Below are positions 12,919 through 25,522 of a stretch of 64,000 nt of DNA, piece after piece. Position 1 is the stretch's first letter. Every line of letters starts with the position of its first letter. Source of the DNA: Cladopsammia gracilis (Eukaryota > Cnidaria > Anthozoa > Scleractinia > Dendrophylliidae); the NCBI GenBank assembly GCA_022457155.1, contig JAJGOT010000192.1:1152001-1216000 (forward strand). Direction: 5' to 3'. The notes beneath the pieces are model-generated. The model was not told the origin of the DNA, did no database searches, and worked only from the letters and a program-made list of their open reading frames with translations. The position numbers and the translations under genes are program-made.

Positions 12919-13370
12919 GGTGGCTCCTAATAGTTTAAACATTCCCATCATGATACATCTTATACATTTTCGTCTTATAAACATAACAAATATTTGTGCC
13001 AATTTTGAAACAAATCTGTACATAGGATTCAAAGATATGTTATTTTTACATAAATTTTAGGTAGCTCTGAACGCTATGTACAGAACTTTTTTAAAAAAAT
13101 AAAATGTTTCTCTTGCCAATTAAACAAAAATATATAAAAACAAAAACTTTCACCCTGTAATTTATAAGTTATTAGCCTCAAATGATCCAAAATAGCGTAT
13201 TTTTGACCTATTTTCGCGTTGCTATGGCAACGAATGATGACGTCGTTTGGATACCACTTTGTTGACTGATAAAAGATTTACTGGTTTCAAATAAAAGATT
13301 TTTAGCCACACCATCTGGCTGCCTGTAATGGTATGCAAAAGACGAGAGGGCTGAACAATATGGAGCCACC
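12919..13370. mobile_element. TTAA-flanked MITE, GGTGGCTC ends (C1)
   Basis: The element starts GGTGGCTCC and ends GGAGCCACC, with TTAA at 12915-12918 and 13371-13374. Related sequence without the insertion is visible near 8950-9030 and 14280-14330, where ATTATTCTGG runs on toward the CGCAAAGTC block. TTAA duplication is typical of piggyBac or Kolobok elements; the GGTGGCTC ends match the larger fold-back at 35608-37533. Confidence 0.7.
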
Positions 13371-15324
13371 TTAAATCGTCGCAAAGTCCGAAATAAATTT
13401 TGCTTTGTAAACTGACGGTGTTAATTTCGATTGCTTGATATGCGTTCGTTGACAATTTTGTATTTAATTTATTTTGGGATTTCACCTGAAGGCAATTTCG
13501 TCAGTTATCTTTTAGTAAACAGTATGCGTTGGAGTGTAGCTCTTATTTGGGTCTTTTAGAGGCGCCGATAAAGTGATTCTTGTAGACAAGGTACCCCGCT
13601 ATGATCGACGAACAACGAATTTAATAAATATTAATGTACTCCTGGATACAGCCACGGGTTTAACGATATATTACCTGTTTTCTTCACTGACTAATACCAC
13701 CTCTGCACTTTCTAGCAAAAAGCAACACTTCATGCATATCGGACAAGAGTTCCGATTCCTGAAGGCAATTGTTCATTGCAATAAAAGGCTTGGGTGGCCA
13801 AAGAGGCAGCATGCTGGTTCTGAAATGCTGTTAATGTTGACGTACTTGAAAATTTCGCGTTGTTTTGTCCACATAGTTTTGCCACAGGCGAATATATGTT
13901 TTTGAGACAGATATTTATATATTTAGCTTCGTACAAACAGAAGTATTAAATTTTTACATCATTTGCTCTGCTCTCATTGACTGCATAGAAAATGACTAAT
14001 AATACTTATGAAAGGAGAGACCGCAACGCTAAAGCCTAATGCAGATCTTAATGAAAAGAAGGATTCACCACAGTCGGTCACTTGTTTGGGTTCAGTGATT
14101 TTGAAAGAAATCTTCGCGGTGCTGGTCAAGGCATTAAGTGGAAATTAACAGTCAATGTAGGCCGATTTCTACTCAAAATAAAATATTATGCGTTTCCACA
14201 GACGTTATCAGTTAGCCATTCTAATACTATTAATTATGAAGAACCAGTGCGGCGCTAACATTCAGATGAAGCATTGCTCGATTATTCTGGAATTTCTCTG
14301 AAAATAATTACCTATTCATAAATCGTTGCAAAGTCTAAAATAAATTTTCCTTTGTAAACAGACGGGTGTTAATTTCGATTGCTCGATATGCGTTCGATAA
14401 GGTGATTCTTGTAGGCAAGTTATCCCATTATAATTAATGTACGCCTAGATATAGCCACGGGTTTAAAGATATACTAACTGCATTTTTTTACTTATAACAC
14501 CTCTACTCTTTCTAGCTTAAAGACGAGTCACTTCATGCATATCGGACAATACTGATTTTGATTCAAAAATCACTTGCATGGTATAAAACAAGCCCCAAAC
14601 CATAAATCACAGCAATAAAACTAACCTTCTGCAGATGGATAAATAAACAAAAATCAATCGCACAGTGATTCGCAAAGGACAATGATAACCGGGTGTTGAG
14701 CTAAAGGATCACCTGGGTAGATACCTACACAAAATGACTGGTGCGGTTTAGTAGCAGACTATAAAGTGATAGATGAACACAACTTATACCCTGTTCTCAT
14801 TGGCTGCATGGAAAATGAAGTGATAACAAATTAAACGCATCGATTGATCGATTAATAACGATTCATGTTATGTTAAATTTTCTTGAGGTATTTTAAACAA
14901 TGTTTGTCCCTTTGACACTATGTTAGATCATGAAATACTAATTTACAACCAAGAAAGACCGTGTAATGACAGTGCTGCGTTGATAAATCATTAAAAAATC
15001 TTTCGGTTTTTGGTTTATTATTGACTGCAGATTGATCCTTAGCATATAACTGTTTATAAATTGCTGTGATGTCGACCATGAAGTCGTGAATGTTTTCGAA
15101 TTCCGACTGTGTCCTGGCCTCGAAAAAGCTAAGTCGATAATTCGATTGATTATGTTTACGGGGAATAGTAGTTATTTAACGCGGTGAGTGTCAAATTAAA
15201 GAAATGAACAAATTCCAGAGGAGTTTGAATGGATAATTGACTGAAAATGAGAGAACCCTGTGTTTATAAATTTATGTGATGTCGACCATGAAGTCGTGAA
15301 TGTTTTCGAATTCCGGACTGTATC

Positions 15325-15499
15325 TAGCCTGCGAGCAGGCTCTACTATTTGGGTTTCGCGCACCAGTGCTATGCGAGCGGCGAAGCTGCGAACGGTACAC
15401 TCACTTTTCCTCACCCCATTCTTCGCCGGCTCACCCTGGCAGCTCCGCCACCAAGATACTCGTGCGATACCCCAAACAAGTGAGCCTGCTCGCAGGCTA
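15325..15499. mobile_element. Palindromic MITE, TAGCCTGC ends (C2 copy)
   Basis: Same element, same flanks and same site as 10293-10467; see that entry for the duplication logic. Confidence 0.75.
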
Positions 15500-17293
15500 G
15501 ACTGTGTCCTGGCCTCGAAATTAAAAAAGCTAAGTCGATAATTCGATTGATTATGTTTACGGGGAATAGTAGTTATTTAACGCGGCCAGGAGTGTCAAAT
15601 TAAAGGAATGAACAAAATTCCAGAGGAGTTTGAATGGATAATTGTCTGAAAATGAGAGAACCCTTCAATCATCACAAGCCAGAGGGTCGATTTTATTGAA
15701 CGCATTAGGGGTCCACATTCGCCTTGGAAATTCACACGTTTAAATAAATCTTAATTAGTTTTCACACATTCCTGTTCGCACCCAGTTATCCCTATCTGCC
15801 TAAAGTTATCGTTTCCTGTGGGCAAAAACAGCCTTAAAACTATTAATAGGCTCGCTCTGCGTTTAACGGAAGCCAGTGATATACAACATGGTCAGACTGG
15901 CACAGAGTAGTACAATACAATACAATGATCCGTTATGATCTTACTATAAATAACAAAGGAGCCACTTATCAGCTACTGAAGTTTATATTTATAGTCAGGT
16001 TCTAGTCGACGAGAGTATCCAATTAAAATAATTTTGTCATCACGCACTCATCCGCAGCAAAAGTTCAGTGCTATTTCTGGTCGATAGACAAAGCCGAATT
16101 CTAGAAGGAATTTTTTCATTGTGTCTATGGCTAGCGAATAGCCCTTGAATCCGGATCACGTTCAATCACAACTAGCCGAGAAATAACTTATCATAAACTG
16201 CAACTTTGTTATTTATAGATCGTTTTCATTTTCGTATTAAAAGCAGTTTGTTTTCCGCGGGCTATGAGAACAACCCCAGAGAAGGATGTTGCAAGGAATG
16301 CCATATAAAAGAAATTAAGAAATTCTTGAAATACAGCTAAATTTTCTTTATAATTACTGTTAGCGAAACATACATTCAAATGGACAGAGTATGATCATTT
16401 TGTCGCTTTTGTCTACTAGGTAATATGTCTATAAAATTCATCTTTAGTTAATAGCTGCTTCCAATTGGAGACGTTCACTCAACGAGATACACGAATAATC
16501 TAATTTAACCCACGTCATCAGGTAGCATTACGAAGCACTTTGAACTTTCCAAACCGCGTCTTTCAATGACGTGTGTCATTGAAAGACGCGGTTTGATAAA
16601 TTAGTTTTTAATTGCGGTGTGGGATTTAAGTATATATGCTTCCAATTGGAGACGTTCACTCAACGAGATACGCAAATAATCTATTAACCCACGTCATCAG
16701 GTGGCATTACGAAGCACTTTGAACTTTCCAAACCACGTCTTTCAATGACTAGTGTCATTGAAAGACGCGGTTTGATAAATTAGTTTTTAATTGCGGTGTG
16801 GGATTTAAGTATATTTTGCGTCGATAAACAAAGCCGAATTCTAGAAGTATTTTTGCATTGTGGCTATGGTCTAGCGAACAGCCCTCGAATTTAGTCGACT
16901 CGACAACTAGCCGAGAAATAACTTATCATAAACTGCAACTTTGTTATTTATAGATCGTTTCCATTTTCGTACACTGAAGCAGTTTGTTTTCTGGCTATTA
17001 GAAAGGATGTTGCAGGGAAAGAAAGAAAGAAAGAAAGAAAGGATGTTGCAGGGAATGCCGCAAATAAAAGAAAATTAATTAAGAAATTCTTGAAATACAG
17101 CTAAATTTTCTTTATTAATGTTTCTGTTCAGTTCAAAGATTCACTGAAAGACTGCACCGATTTGCATCCTCGCTTTAGAAAAGTCTTTTAACTGATGAGT
17201 AAAAAAATATTTGTTTTAGTTTCGCACATGGACGCTTAGCTACACGGCCAAAAATTTAAAAATGCTACATCTCCAAAGTAATGTTGTTGAACC

Positions 17294-17461
17294 TTTTTTT
17301 TTTTTTATTGAAGTTTATTGATAAGTACAATACAATATACAATATTAACACACAATGAACAACGTTACAGAACTAAAATAAAAGGAACAGACAAAATACA
17401 ACTGCTATATCAAGTTTGTTTGCGGCTAAAGGCTCAGGGATTCACGGACACTTGAAGGCTC
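17294..17461 (-). mobile_element. Retroposed 3' end with poly-A and 15 bp TSD
   Basis: The insert begins with a T-run and on the minus strand ends in ATAAAAAAA, i.e. a poly-A tail behind AATAAACTTC. It is flanked by the direct repeat TAATGTTGTTGAACC (17279-17293 and 17462-17476). Unit C1 has the uninterrupted site near 12222-12240. Poly-A plus a long target duplication is the signature of target-primed reverse transcription. The source family is not recognised. Confidence 0.75.
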
Positions 17462-18098
17462 TAATGTTGTTGAACCTGTTGATAGATATGCCGTGTTTTG
17501 AATGGTTTGATGAAGCCTTTGCATTGGAGCGTTATGTAATCGGAGGATATCCGAGTGGAGTTAATGTCCAACCGTACGAGAACTGGCGACAGTCCTATAT
17601 ACTGATTACTGAAATGACTACGACAAAATTTTAACCGGCTTAAATAATTATCAACAACGTAGCAATAATAAACAATTGTTAAACTGAAATAGCGAAACAT
17701 ATATTCAAATGGACAGAGTAGGATCATTCTGTCGCTTTTTAATTTTGTCTACTTGGTAAAATATTCGCCATTTTTTTTTCTTTCGTTTAAAAAAAAATTG
17801 TAAATACCGCTATTTTACACAAAGTTCCTTATCAAGATGTGTTCCCGGTTTTCAGCCATGTTAACGCAATTATTCGGCTTTAACAGAATTAATCGATTTT
17901 GAACAGGGATGAAAGAAAGCTCATTAAGTTTAACATTGATGACAGCTACAAGACATGTTTCGATCTCATTTGATGGAGTATCCCTGTTCATTCGAAACAA
18001 AAGATTCACACCTAGCACGCTAATAATCCCCCACAAATATTTAAAGAACGCGACGTTAAACGTCGGCTTGGTCCTAAAATCGGGGCTCTGGCTTGTTA

Positions 18099-18350
18099 GG
18101 GACGGACCATTTAATTTTTGTGGGGGGGGGGGGGGGAGGGGGTTGGGCAATTACGAAAAAAAAATTCCTGTAGAAGAAATTTAAGAGAAAAAAAAATCGT
18201 GCACAAGAAAGCATGTGGAAAAAAAATTCAAGCATTAAGGTAAAAAAATTCTTGCAAATAGTGATGCTGGAAAAAAAAATTCATGCTCAGAACAAATTGC
18301 CCAACCCCCCCCCCCCCCCCCCCCCCCACAAAAATTAAATGGCCCGTCCC
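18099..18350. mobile_element. Inverted-repeat element with TTA TSD (Harbinger-like MITE)
   Basis: The ends are GGGACGGACCATTTAATTTTTGTG and its near reverse complement (…AAATGGCCCGTCCC), each followed by a poly-G or poly-C run. TTA flanks it at 18096-18098 and 18351-18353. Unit C1 has the empty site with a single TTA at 12850-12852. A 3 bp TTA duplication fits PIF/Harbinger. Confidence 0.8.
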
Positions 18351-19293
18351 TTATGATACAGAACCACTGCAGCAAGTTAGCATTCAGATCAATCTTTGCT
18401 TGATTATTCTGGATTTTAAGGTGGCTCCTAATAGTTTAAACATTCCCATCATGATACATCTATGATATTCAATCTCAGCTACACCAGTAAAGTTAAGAGA
18501 AAACGTTTAGTACAGGTTTGTAAATACTTAACCAATGAAAAAATTTAGGTGGCTACGATATCAAAATTTGTTACCATGGCAACGTAAAAAGAGGCCAAAA
18601 AGACCCCATTTTCAACCTTTTGAGGCTAATAACTTCAAAACTGCTCGATGAAATTTTTTGATTTTTATATTTTCGTCTTATAAACATAACAAACATTTGT
18701 GCCAATTTTGAAACAAATCTGTATTTAGGATTCAAAGATATGTCATTTTTACATAAATTTTAGGTTGCTCTGAACTCTATGTACAGAACTTTTTTAAAAA
18801 ATGTTAAAATGTTTCTCTTGGCAATTAAACAAAAATATATTCAGAGGCGCCGATAAAGTGATTCTTGTAGACAAGGTAACCCGCTATGATCGACGAACAA
18901 CGAATTTAATAAATATCAATGTACTCCTGGATACAGCCACGGGTTTAAAGATATATTAACTGTTTTCTTCACTGAATAATACCACCTCTGCACTTTCTTG
19001 CAAAAAGCAACACTTCATGCATATCGGACAAGAATTCTGATTCCTGAAGACAATTGTTCATTGCAATAAAAGGCTTGGGTGGCCAAGAGGCAGCATGCTG
19101 GTTCTGAAATGCTGTTAATGTTGACGTGCTTGAAAATTTCGCGTTGTTTTGTCCACACAGTTTTGACACAGGCGAACATGTGTTTTTGGGGATAGATATT
19201 TATATATTTAGCTTCGTACAAACAGAAGTATTAAATTTTTACATCATTTGCTCTGCTCTCATTGACTGCATAGAAAATGACTAATAACACTTA

Positions 19294-19834
19294 TGGTCAC
19301 TAGATTTTCTAGCCAATCACAAAGCGTAGCAATGCAAAACCAATCGATACTCAATTGAAAACTACTTTATTATTTGCTTTGCTTTTGGAATCAGTTTGCC
19401 ATCTTTTTTCATCTTCTGCAGTAAGTGATATGTAAAAGATTCTGCACTTCTCATCCCGTTGTTGGGTTGTCGGGTTGAACTCTTACCAGCAGTGGATCCA
19501 AACTCTGTCATAAGTGAAGGCGGAGGGGGGCGGGGATTTTAAGGGACTGAAAAAATGTTCGGATCTACTGGCGTTATTGTTTTAGTAAGATACCGGTAAG
19601 TGGGGAAGGGGAGGGAGAGAGGGGGGAGGGGAGAAGGCGGACCCGGGCTCTTCCCTTAGATCCGACACAGCTTATAGTTTTGTATCGTACCTCTTACGTG
19701 TAGAAATAGATTTCGGCCAAGTCTTTTTATTTGTTCAGAAAGCCTAAGGCGCCTAAAAAAGTTCTTTCAAGTACGAAATAAGAGATGCTTTAACCGATTA
19801 GCGTGTGTACACCCCCACCCACCTAACCCCGTCT
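19294..19834. other. No gene seen between C2 and copy B
   Basis: AT-rich and G-rich patches (GGGGAAGGGGAGGG near 19600) without a protein-like frame. Confidence 0.4.
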
Positions 19835-20631
19835 TCTCTCCTCTCCCCCCAAGAAAAATCAAAGAAGGTTAGGTTATAGTTTTTGGTGACTAATGAAACA
19901 TGAAAAATATTGATCGACTATTGCAGTGATTTAAGCAATGAACTCAAAGACTGAACTGAACAGTCAGCCTTTGATCTGACTGTGTTATCCTGTATAAATA
20001 AAGTTTTCTCTGCCATTGCCAATGTAAAAAGAGGGTGTAAATGTCCAGTGTCAAGCCTTGTGGTTTCTCTTGGGCGTCCTAACTAAATTTTTCTCGACAT
20101 CTGCAACTCTGTTTTTGTTGTAAAAGATAGTAAGGTGTGAAAAAATTAAAAGAGAAAAGTCATATTACTCGAAAGCAAAAATGCTGCTTTCAAAATGCTT
20201 TATTTACTTCTTTTAATCGAGGCACAATGCATTCAAGGAATTAAGAAAATTAAACCCAAAAACTACAACTCCTGGCCTATATCTAGTGAATTGCAATCCG
20301 TATCCTCGAGTATTTTTGGCAAATGCAGTTCTTTGTTGCCTCAGCGTACGTAAACTACCAACACATCAGCCACTCCCACATTTTCTGCAATAAAATAAAA
20401 CAAAATGAAATGAAAAGGTTCTCAAACTTGTCAACAGAGGTGACTGAGAAGTACACACAAAAATAAGTTAGTCATAGCCAAAGGGTGAACAAGCTAACTA
20501 CATGTTTTGTTGTTCAGTGTTCGCACTTTGCAAAATGGACTTACCAAGGGCGATTTAACTGCTCAACTGTAGAATTAGTCAGTGTTAAAGGGACAGTATC
20601 CAGGCTGAAATATCGTGTTTTCATGGCCAGC

Positions 20632-20882
20632 AGCCTGCATGACAGGCGCTTTATGAGTCAAGTGGGGCGAGCGAAGCATTTCGGGTGTTGCGGAAGCCAT
20701 TGTTGGTTAGCTTTTGTGTTGTGGTGTGGGTATTGTTCAGTGTCTTTTGAATCTTTTGTTTTACGTCATTTGGTGATCGCATCATCCGCAACACCAAGAA
20801 ACTGCCAGCATTTCGCGCGAAGTGCGGGACGAGCGCGAAGTGCGCGTCTTGCGCTTCGCGCAAAACGCTTAGCATGCAGGCT
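20632..20882. mobile_element. Palindromic MITE, AGCCTGCA ends (copy B, interrupted)
   Basis: Same element as 2478-2608, but part of the right arm is missing and a second element (20684-20807) is inserted in it. Confidence 0.65.
20684..20807. mobile_element. 124 bp insertion with 8 bp TSD in the copy B MITE
   Basis: GCATTTCG occurs at 20676-20683 and 20808-20815 and only once in copy A. The insert begins GGTGTTGCGGA; the complement TCCGCAACACC lies 12 bases before its right edge. An 8 bp duplication fits hAT elements, but the ends are not fully symmetrical. Confidence 0.6.
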
Positions 20883-21417
20883 ATGGCCAGCAGCTTGCTT
20901 TAGGTTGCTTTATTATCTTAAAATAGGAAGAAAGAATCGCCAAAAGTGATGAACGCAAAGAATGTGAACTAAAAAGACAGAATAACGATTAAGAAAATCA
21001 AAATTCCAACAGGATTGATTTTTTTTATCTTGACCGCCGGTCACGAAATCAAAATTAATTAATGAACATCCTTGTAATCCTGCACTTTTCTCCAAACTAT
21101 ACTGCTCCTGTTTTGCTCTATAGAGTATTTTTATCCAGTTTAGTTGTATATTTGGTGGCATTTGGCGATATAACATGGAAATAAAGTAAACACAATTTCG
21201 TTATTTCGGCGGGACAGTATTCCCTATCCCTAACCCTCTCTTCCCCCTCCCCCCCTCCCCCTCTTCCCCTTCCCCCCCCTCTTCGCCCTCCACCCTCTAT
21301 ACCGTAATCGTTTTATTCAATTTAGTTGTATATTTGGTGGCATTTGGCGATATATCATGGAAATTAAGTAAGCACAATTTCGTTATTTCGGCGGGATAGT
21401 GTCCCTGTGATACTCAC

Positions 21418-24400
21418 GGTAGTGGTTCCAGTTTGTTTTTCCATGCAGCTTGCTGTACAAAATGACGTTTTTGCGAGGCAGATAATGTTTCTCCCAGCTG
21501 CAGAGTGGTCCAGCAACCATCATCCACCCGGTATCTTTTGGGCACCCTCCATAGATGCTGTTTATGAAGAAGTAACGTTTGTGTGCTGGTTCGCCACGAA
21601 TGGAAAAGTAGTTCTTCGGCTGTGTGTTGATGTCAGACCAGGGACTCTGAGTCAATCTGGAGAATGAAAACCAGTTGAGCTTGTCTGATCCGTGGGCGTT
21701 AAATTTCAGCTCCATCAACCGCTTACCTCCTTTATAGAGAACAACTCTAGCCTAAAAAATAAACACAATTCATGTCGCTTGTGTCTTAACTCGAAAGAAC
21801 AGAAGGTTTTAAAATGGCTGAAAAAGGGAACATTTGAAGGGTGCAAACTGACTGGTCACTGGTTGCATTTCTCCTGCGCTTGGCATCCGCCACACAATCA
21901 CATGATTTTTCAGAAGGCTGTGATTGGTTTATAAATGATGGTATTTTCAAACTTAATGATTGGCTTTGTGTAACGGCAGTCGTTGGAAAAGAAACACTAC
22001 CGAGACGATGTATAAAATAAAAATAAGTTTTTAGAAATTACCTCAGATGCGTGAAAGTCTTTCCAGTTCAAAACAATCCTGTTCTTGTAGTGGTCCATGT
22101 GATGGTTAGTGGTGTCAAGAGCCGCCATTACTTCCTCGGAGGATGTTTGACCATTATTGTATGTGTCATACGCACTCTTGTCCACTCCTGACACAGCCTT
22201 AAACACCATAGTCCAACCTTTTAGTTGGAAACGAAAAACATCAGCCGAAATAAAGGCATGCATAAAGTAGAATCCCGATAATTCGAACGTTTTGGTGTTA
22301 ACCCTTTTACTCCCAGAGTCAATTATAGAGATATACCGTGTAGTTCTAACTTTTGAGTCTGTGGACAAAATCCTATGGTGTAACCATTCAAATGAAACCT
22401 CTTCGGCAGTACTTTTGGAAGGTACGATTTGCTTTTCAATATTTTACATAATGAAATTTGGGATTTTTCTAAAATTTTGATATTTGGCATTCTTCGTTGA
22501 GATTTAAAGGGTTAAATCAAAGTTAAAGCTGTTTTCCTTGTATTTCCTTCACTCTGGCACAGTATTCTACCACTCTTTCAATAATTCGATAACTCAAGCT
22601 AAATTTGGAACAATTTCGCATTAGTTCGCCAGCTAACTCAAACTCGGTTTGTAAATATTTATGATTAGCTAAATTGTTGGAAATGATCATTGGAAACACA
22701 GACGTGTAAGCGAATCTTTCCTGACGACATTGTCTACATTTTATCTCGTTAGCATACGAATTTTACATAGAGAATTAGGCATCGTGCTCAAATACGAACT
22801 GATTTCAAAAGTTAGACGAGCTTGTTAAACTTTTAATTAGTAATCCACCCAATGTTTTATTCTTTGCATATAATATTATTTTAAGAAATATCGGCTATCC
22901 AAAACTGTAAAATTGTTGCAAAAGCGCTAATGAGCCATACATTCTTTGTAGAGGGTCGTGAAGGGGGGGGGGGGGGGGGGGGTCCTAATCCCATTTCCCA
23001 GCAAATTGTTTTTTCAAATCCCAGCTCAAATCCCACAATCCCAGCCTGTGTTGCTCAAATTGAAATCCCATTCCCATTTTTCAATTGTTTTTGTTTCATG
23101 AATCCCAGTCCCAGTGCACAAAATCCCATTTCCCAGCCCCATTTTACCCCTTCACGACCCTCTTTGTAAAATTTCGAGTTTTTTTTTTTTCAAACAGCAT
23201 TGCACAAAGAGAATCTTGTATATTGGACTCAAATTTCAAGAGAAAGCTTATTGTGCTTTGCCCTTTCAAATATTCAGAGTTGATTTTCTTTGTAGATCGA
23301 TTAGCAAATGAGGCGCATATCACTCGCCTGTACATTGGCTTTTAAGAACTGTGCCTTGGTAGTTTTTCTGCTGTTTCGATACCACTTTTCTATAACTATA
23401 ACTGGAATCGTTTTCAGCCGAGTTTACTTAACTTATAGCTGCATTCTGGGAGAAACAGCAATAAAACAACTGTATTTACTCACCTCCGGCGGCCATATCG
23501 CAGTAAACTGGAAATGCGTTTCTTCTGTCTGTAAAAATAAACAAATACCTTTGCTCACACATGGAAGAGGAAGATATAAAGTACATTCTCCAAGGGGGGG
23601 AAATGAATCAGTTATTAGATATTTTTTTCTAAGCCACAAAGACTGAGAAACTGACCCAGCCCTTTTTACCTCGTAAATACGCTAAGCGTCATGAACGAGT
23701 TATAGCAGACGGAGACAAATATGCAAATTTTCACTCTTTCTCTCCCCCCTCAGATTCCAAAATTCAACTTAATTAAAATTCAGTTTGAAACAAAAGACAT
23801 CACTATTGGGGCTAAGGGGAATGATATTAAGGATTTATATGGTTTATTCCACTAGGTCTTGTATTGATGTGTTTTGCTTCAAGTTGAATTTTCATACATC
23901 GAAATTTGTCTATTATTGTCTCGTAATAAAGTTCATCATACTTCATGTGAAGGAAATCCATCGTTGATCACTTGTACTTGGAAATAAAGAGAGCCGAAAG
24001 CTCGTTTTTCTTAACCTCTCACTGACCTTAAAGGTACCGGTATTTGTTTTTTTTGCTTTTTAAAATTTTACAATTTTTTTAACATCTCAAGATCTCTTAG
24101 GACTAAAGAAAACATCCAAATAATAGACCGTATTCGTATTCTCGGTATTGAACTGGTACTAGCTTGCAATAATGGAGGCTCATGCGGCTCACGTGCAAAT
24201 ATTTTTAATGATATTCCCCCGCATGAGCCTCCATTGCAAGCTAGTACCAGTTAAATACCGAGAATATGAATGTGGTCTATTTACACGATTACCAAATGCC
24301 ATCCAGAGATGTTTTTAGACTCCCGAAGAGCATCAAAAAATCACTACCCCAGGAAACGGTGTTGGAGTGAGAGGAGGTTGGGGAGTTGGACGCAGGGAAT

Positions 24401-25522
24401 GGGGAGTGGGGATTTCGGCAAACCGTTTAAGAAAGGGAGGGTCTGTACATTTCGTAGTCACGAGTTAGCTAATTAGGAGCCTTTGTTTTCAAGTTGCAAC
24501 CATTTCCATCGTGGCTATCTCTGGCCAAAAGACACTGGAATACGACCAAATAGCAACTTTTGTCGTCATTTTTTGGGTTTCAAAAGGTGCAAACACTATT
24601 TTGGATTTTCAAAGTGATACACGAAATATTGCCTACAAAGAAAAGTCCTGCAGTTTACCAGATTAGAACAATCAGAACTTAACAGAAAAGTTAACATTAA
24701 CACTATTTGGAGACCTGTTCTTTCTAACAACAACAACAACAACAGTAACAAAACTAGAAAATCTTTAAGGGACCTTGCTTTCCTCTTGAAATAGGGAGAA
24801 AAAGTCGCTAAAATTGGAGAAACTAACGAAACAAAATAAAGGCTTAACACTGAAAGTTTCACCAGAATTACAATTATGATTTCTTGACCGCCTGTCATTA
24901 AAATAAATTTGATAGATTGTAATCCAGTTCCATCCGTATAATCCTTCAATTTATCTCTAAACTACTGCTTCTGTTTTGCTCTGTAGAATTGTTTTATTTT
25001 ATTTAGTCATTTATTTGGTGGCATTTGACAATATAACATGGAATTCAGGTAAGGAAAATTTCTATGTTTCGCATGGACAGTGCCCTTTAACACAGACAAA
25101 AGGTCACAAAAAGGTACAGAAGACTAGCTTCACAACTGAATCTTACCATTACCATTGAATCTTACCATTACCATTGAATCTTACCATTACCATTGAATCT
25201 TACCATTGCGTTTGATCCAGTAGATGCCATTCGCAATTCGTCCGGCGTTGTTGATATCTTCACACGAAGATCCCGGATTTGACTTCCCCCCATACGAGAC
25301 TTCATACTGCAGCGCTTTCCATTCACTTCCGGTACATGCAAACACTTTTCCGTTATCGAACTTCAATTGACCTGCTCGACTCGACTGGCAGTCGCAATTG
25401 TGTTTCCCAATTTTGAATACGGTGTAGTACGTGTCACTAATGTCGCATTCTGCCGGATCGTACGCGTTTGCGAAGCACAGTACGCTGGTAAAAATGATAC
25501 CCAAGACGACCATATGCCCCAT
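21418..25522 (-). CDS. Secreted cnidarian fibrinogen-like-fold protein, paralog B (exons 1-4, last exon not found)
   Basis: Exons on the minus strand: exon 1 25522-25204, exon 2 23528-23484, exon 3 22217-22042, exon 4 21751-21418. Lengths of 319, 45, 176 and 334 bases equal those of paralog A, and every splice site is conserved. Differences from A cluster in exon 1 after the signal peptide (for example DISDTYYTVFKIGKHN against DISESYFIIFKIEKHN) and near the YGGC motif in exon 4 (PKDTGWM against SGDTGWM). The motifs GWTMVFKAVSG, HYKNRIVLNW and NWFS are unchanged. The role is unknown; a secreted recognition or matrix protein is inference. As in A, a terminal exon after phase 1 is missing from what I could recognise. 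Confidence 0.75.
22952..23162. mobile_element. Inverted-repeat DNA element, GAGGGTCG ends, 6 bp TSD
   Basis: The ends GAGGGTCGTGAAGGGG and CCCCTTCACGACCCTC are reverse complements. TTTGTA flanks it at 22946-22951 and 23163-23168. The interior is a G-run and CCCA/TCCCA-rich sequence with no gene. In copy A the site carries only GGTC between the two TTTGTA copies. Confidence 0.75.
24126..24281. mobile_element. Palindromic MITE-like repeat (copy B)
   Basis: Same fold-back as 5653-5810 at the same site. Confidence 0.6.
25139..25208 (-). repeat. 19-base tandem repeat over the exon 1 splice donor (gene B)
   Basis: Three units of the donor-bearing repeat described at 6690-6735; copy A has two. Confidence 0.75.

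Larger units (their letters stand above)
9432..14467. repeat. Tandem unit C1 (about 5 kb)
   Basis: From GATATACTAACTGCATTTTT onward this is repeated at 14468 with an offset of 5036 that falls to 5032. Offsets grow to about 5285 on the right because the second unit carries extra insertions. The last part (about 14008-14467) has no partner in unit C2. I find no gene; conserved open frames are interrupted in one or the other unit. Confidence 0.8.
14468..19293. repeat. Tandem unit C2 (about 5 kb)
   Basis: This is the second copy of the 9432 unit, colinear with it apart from three private insertions: a GAAA expansion near 17021-17040, a retroposed fragment at 17294-17461 and an inverted-repeat element at 18099-18350. 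No gene is recognised. Confidence 0.8.

Noticed and set aside
17464..17634. A 56-codon protein-like frame (FDEAFALERYVIGG) in unit C2
   Set aside because: The same place in unit C1 (12229 onward) lacks seven bases in the middle, which breaks the frame, and no splice sites or family match were found.
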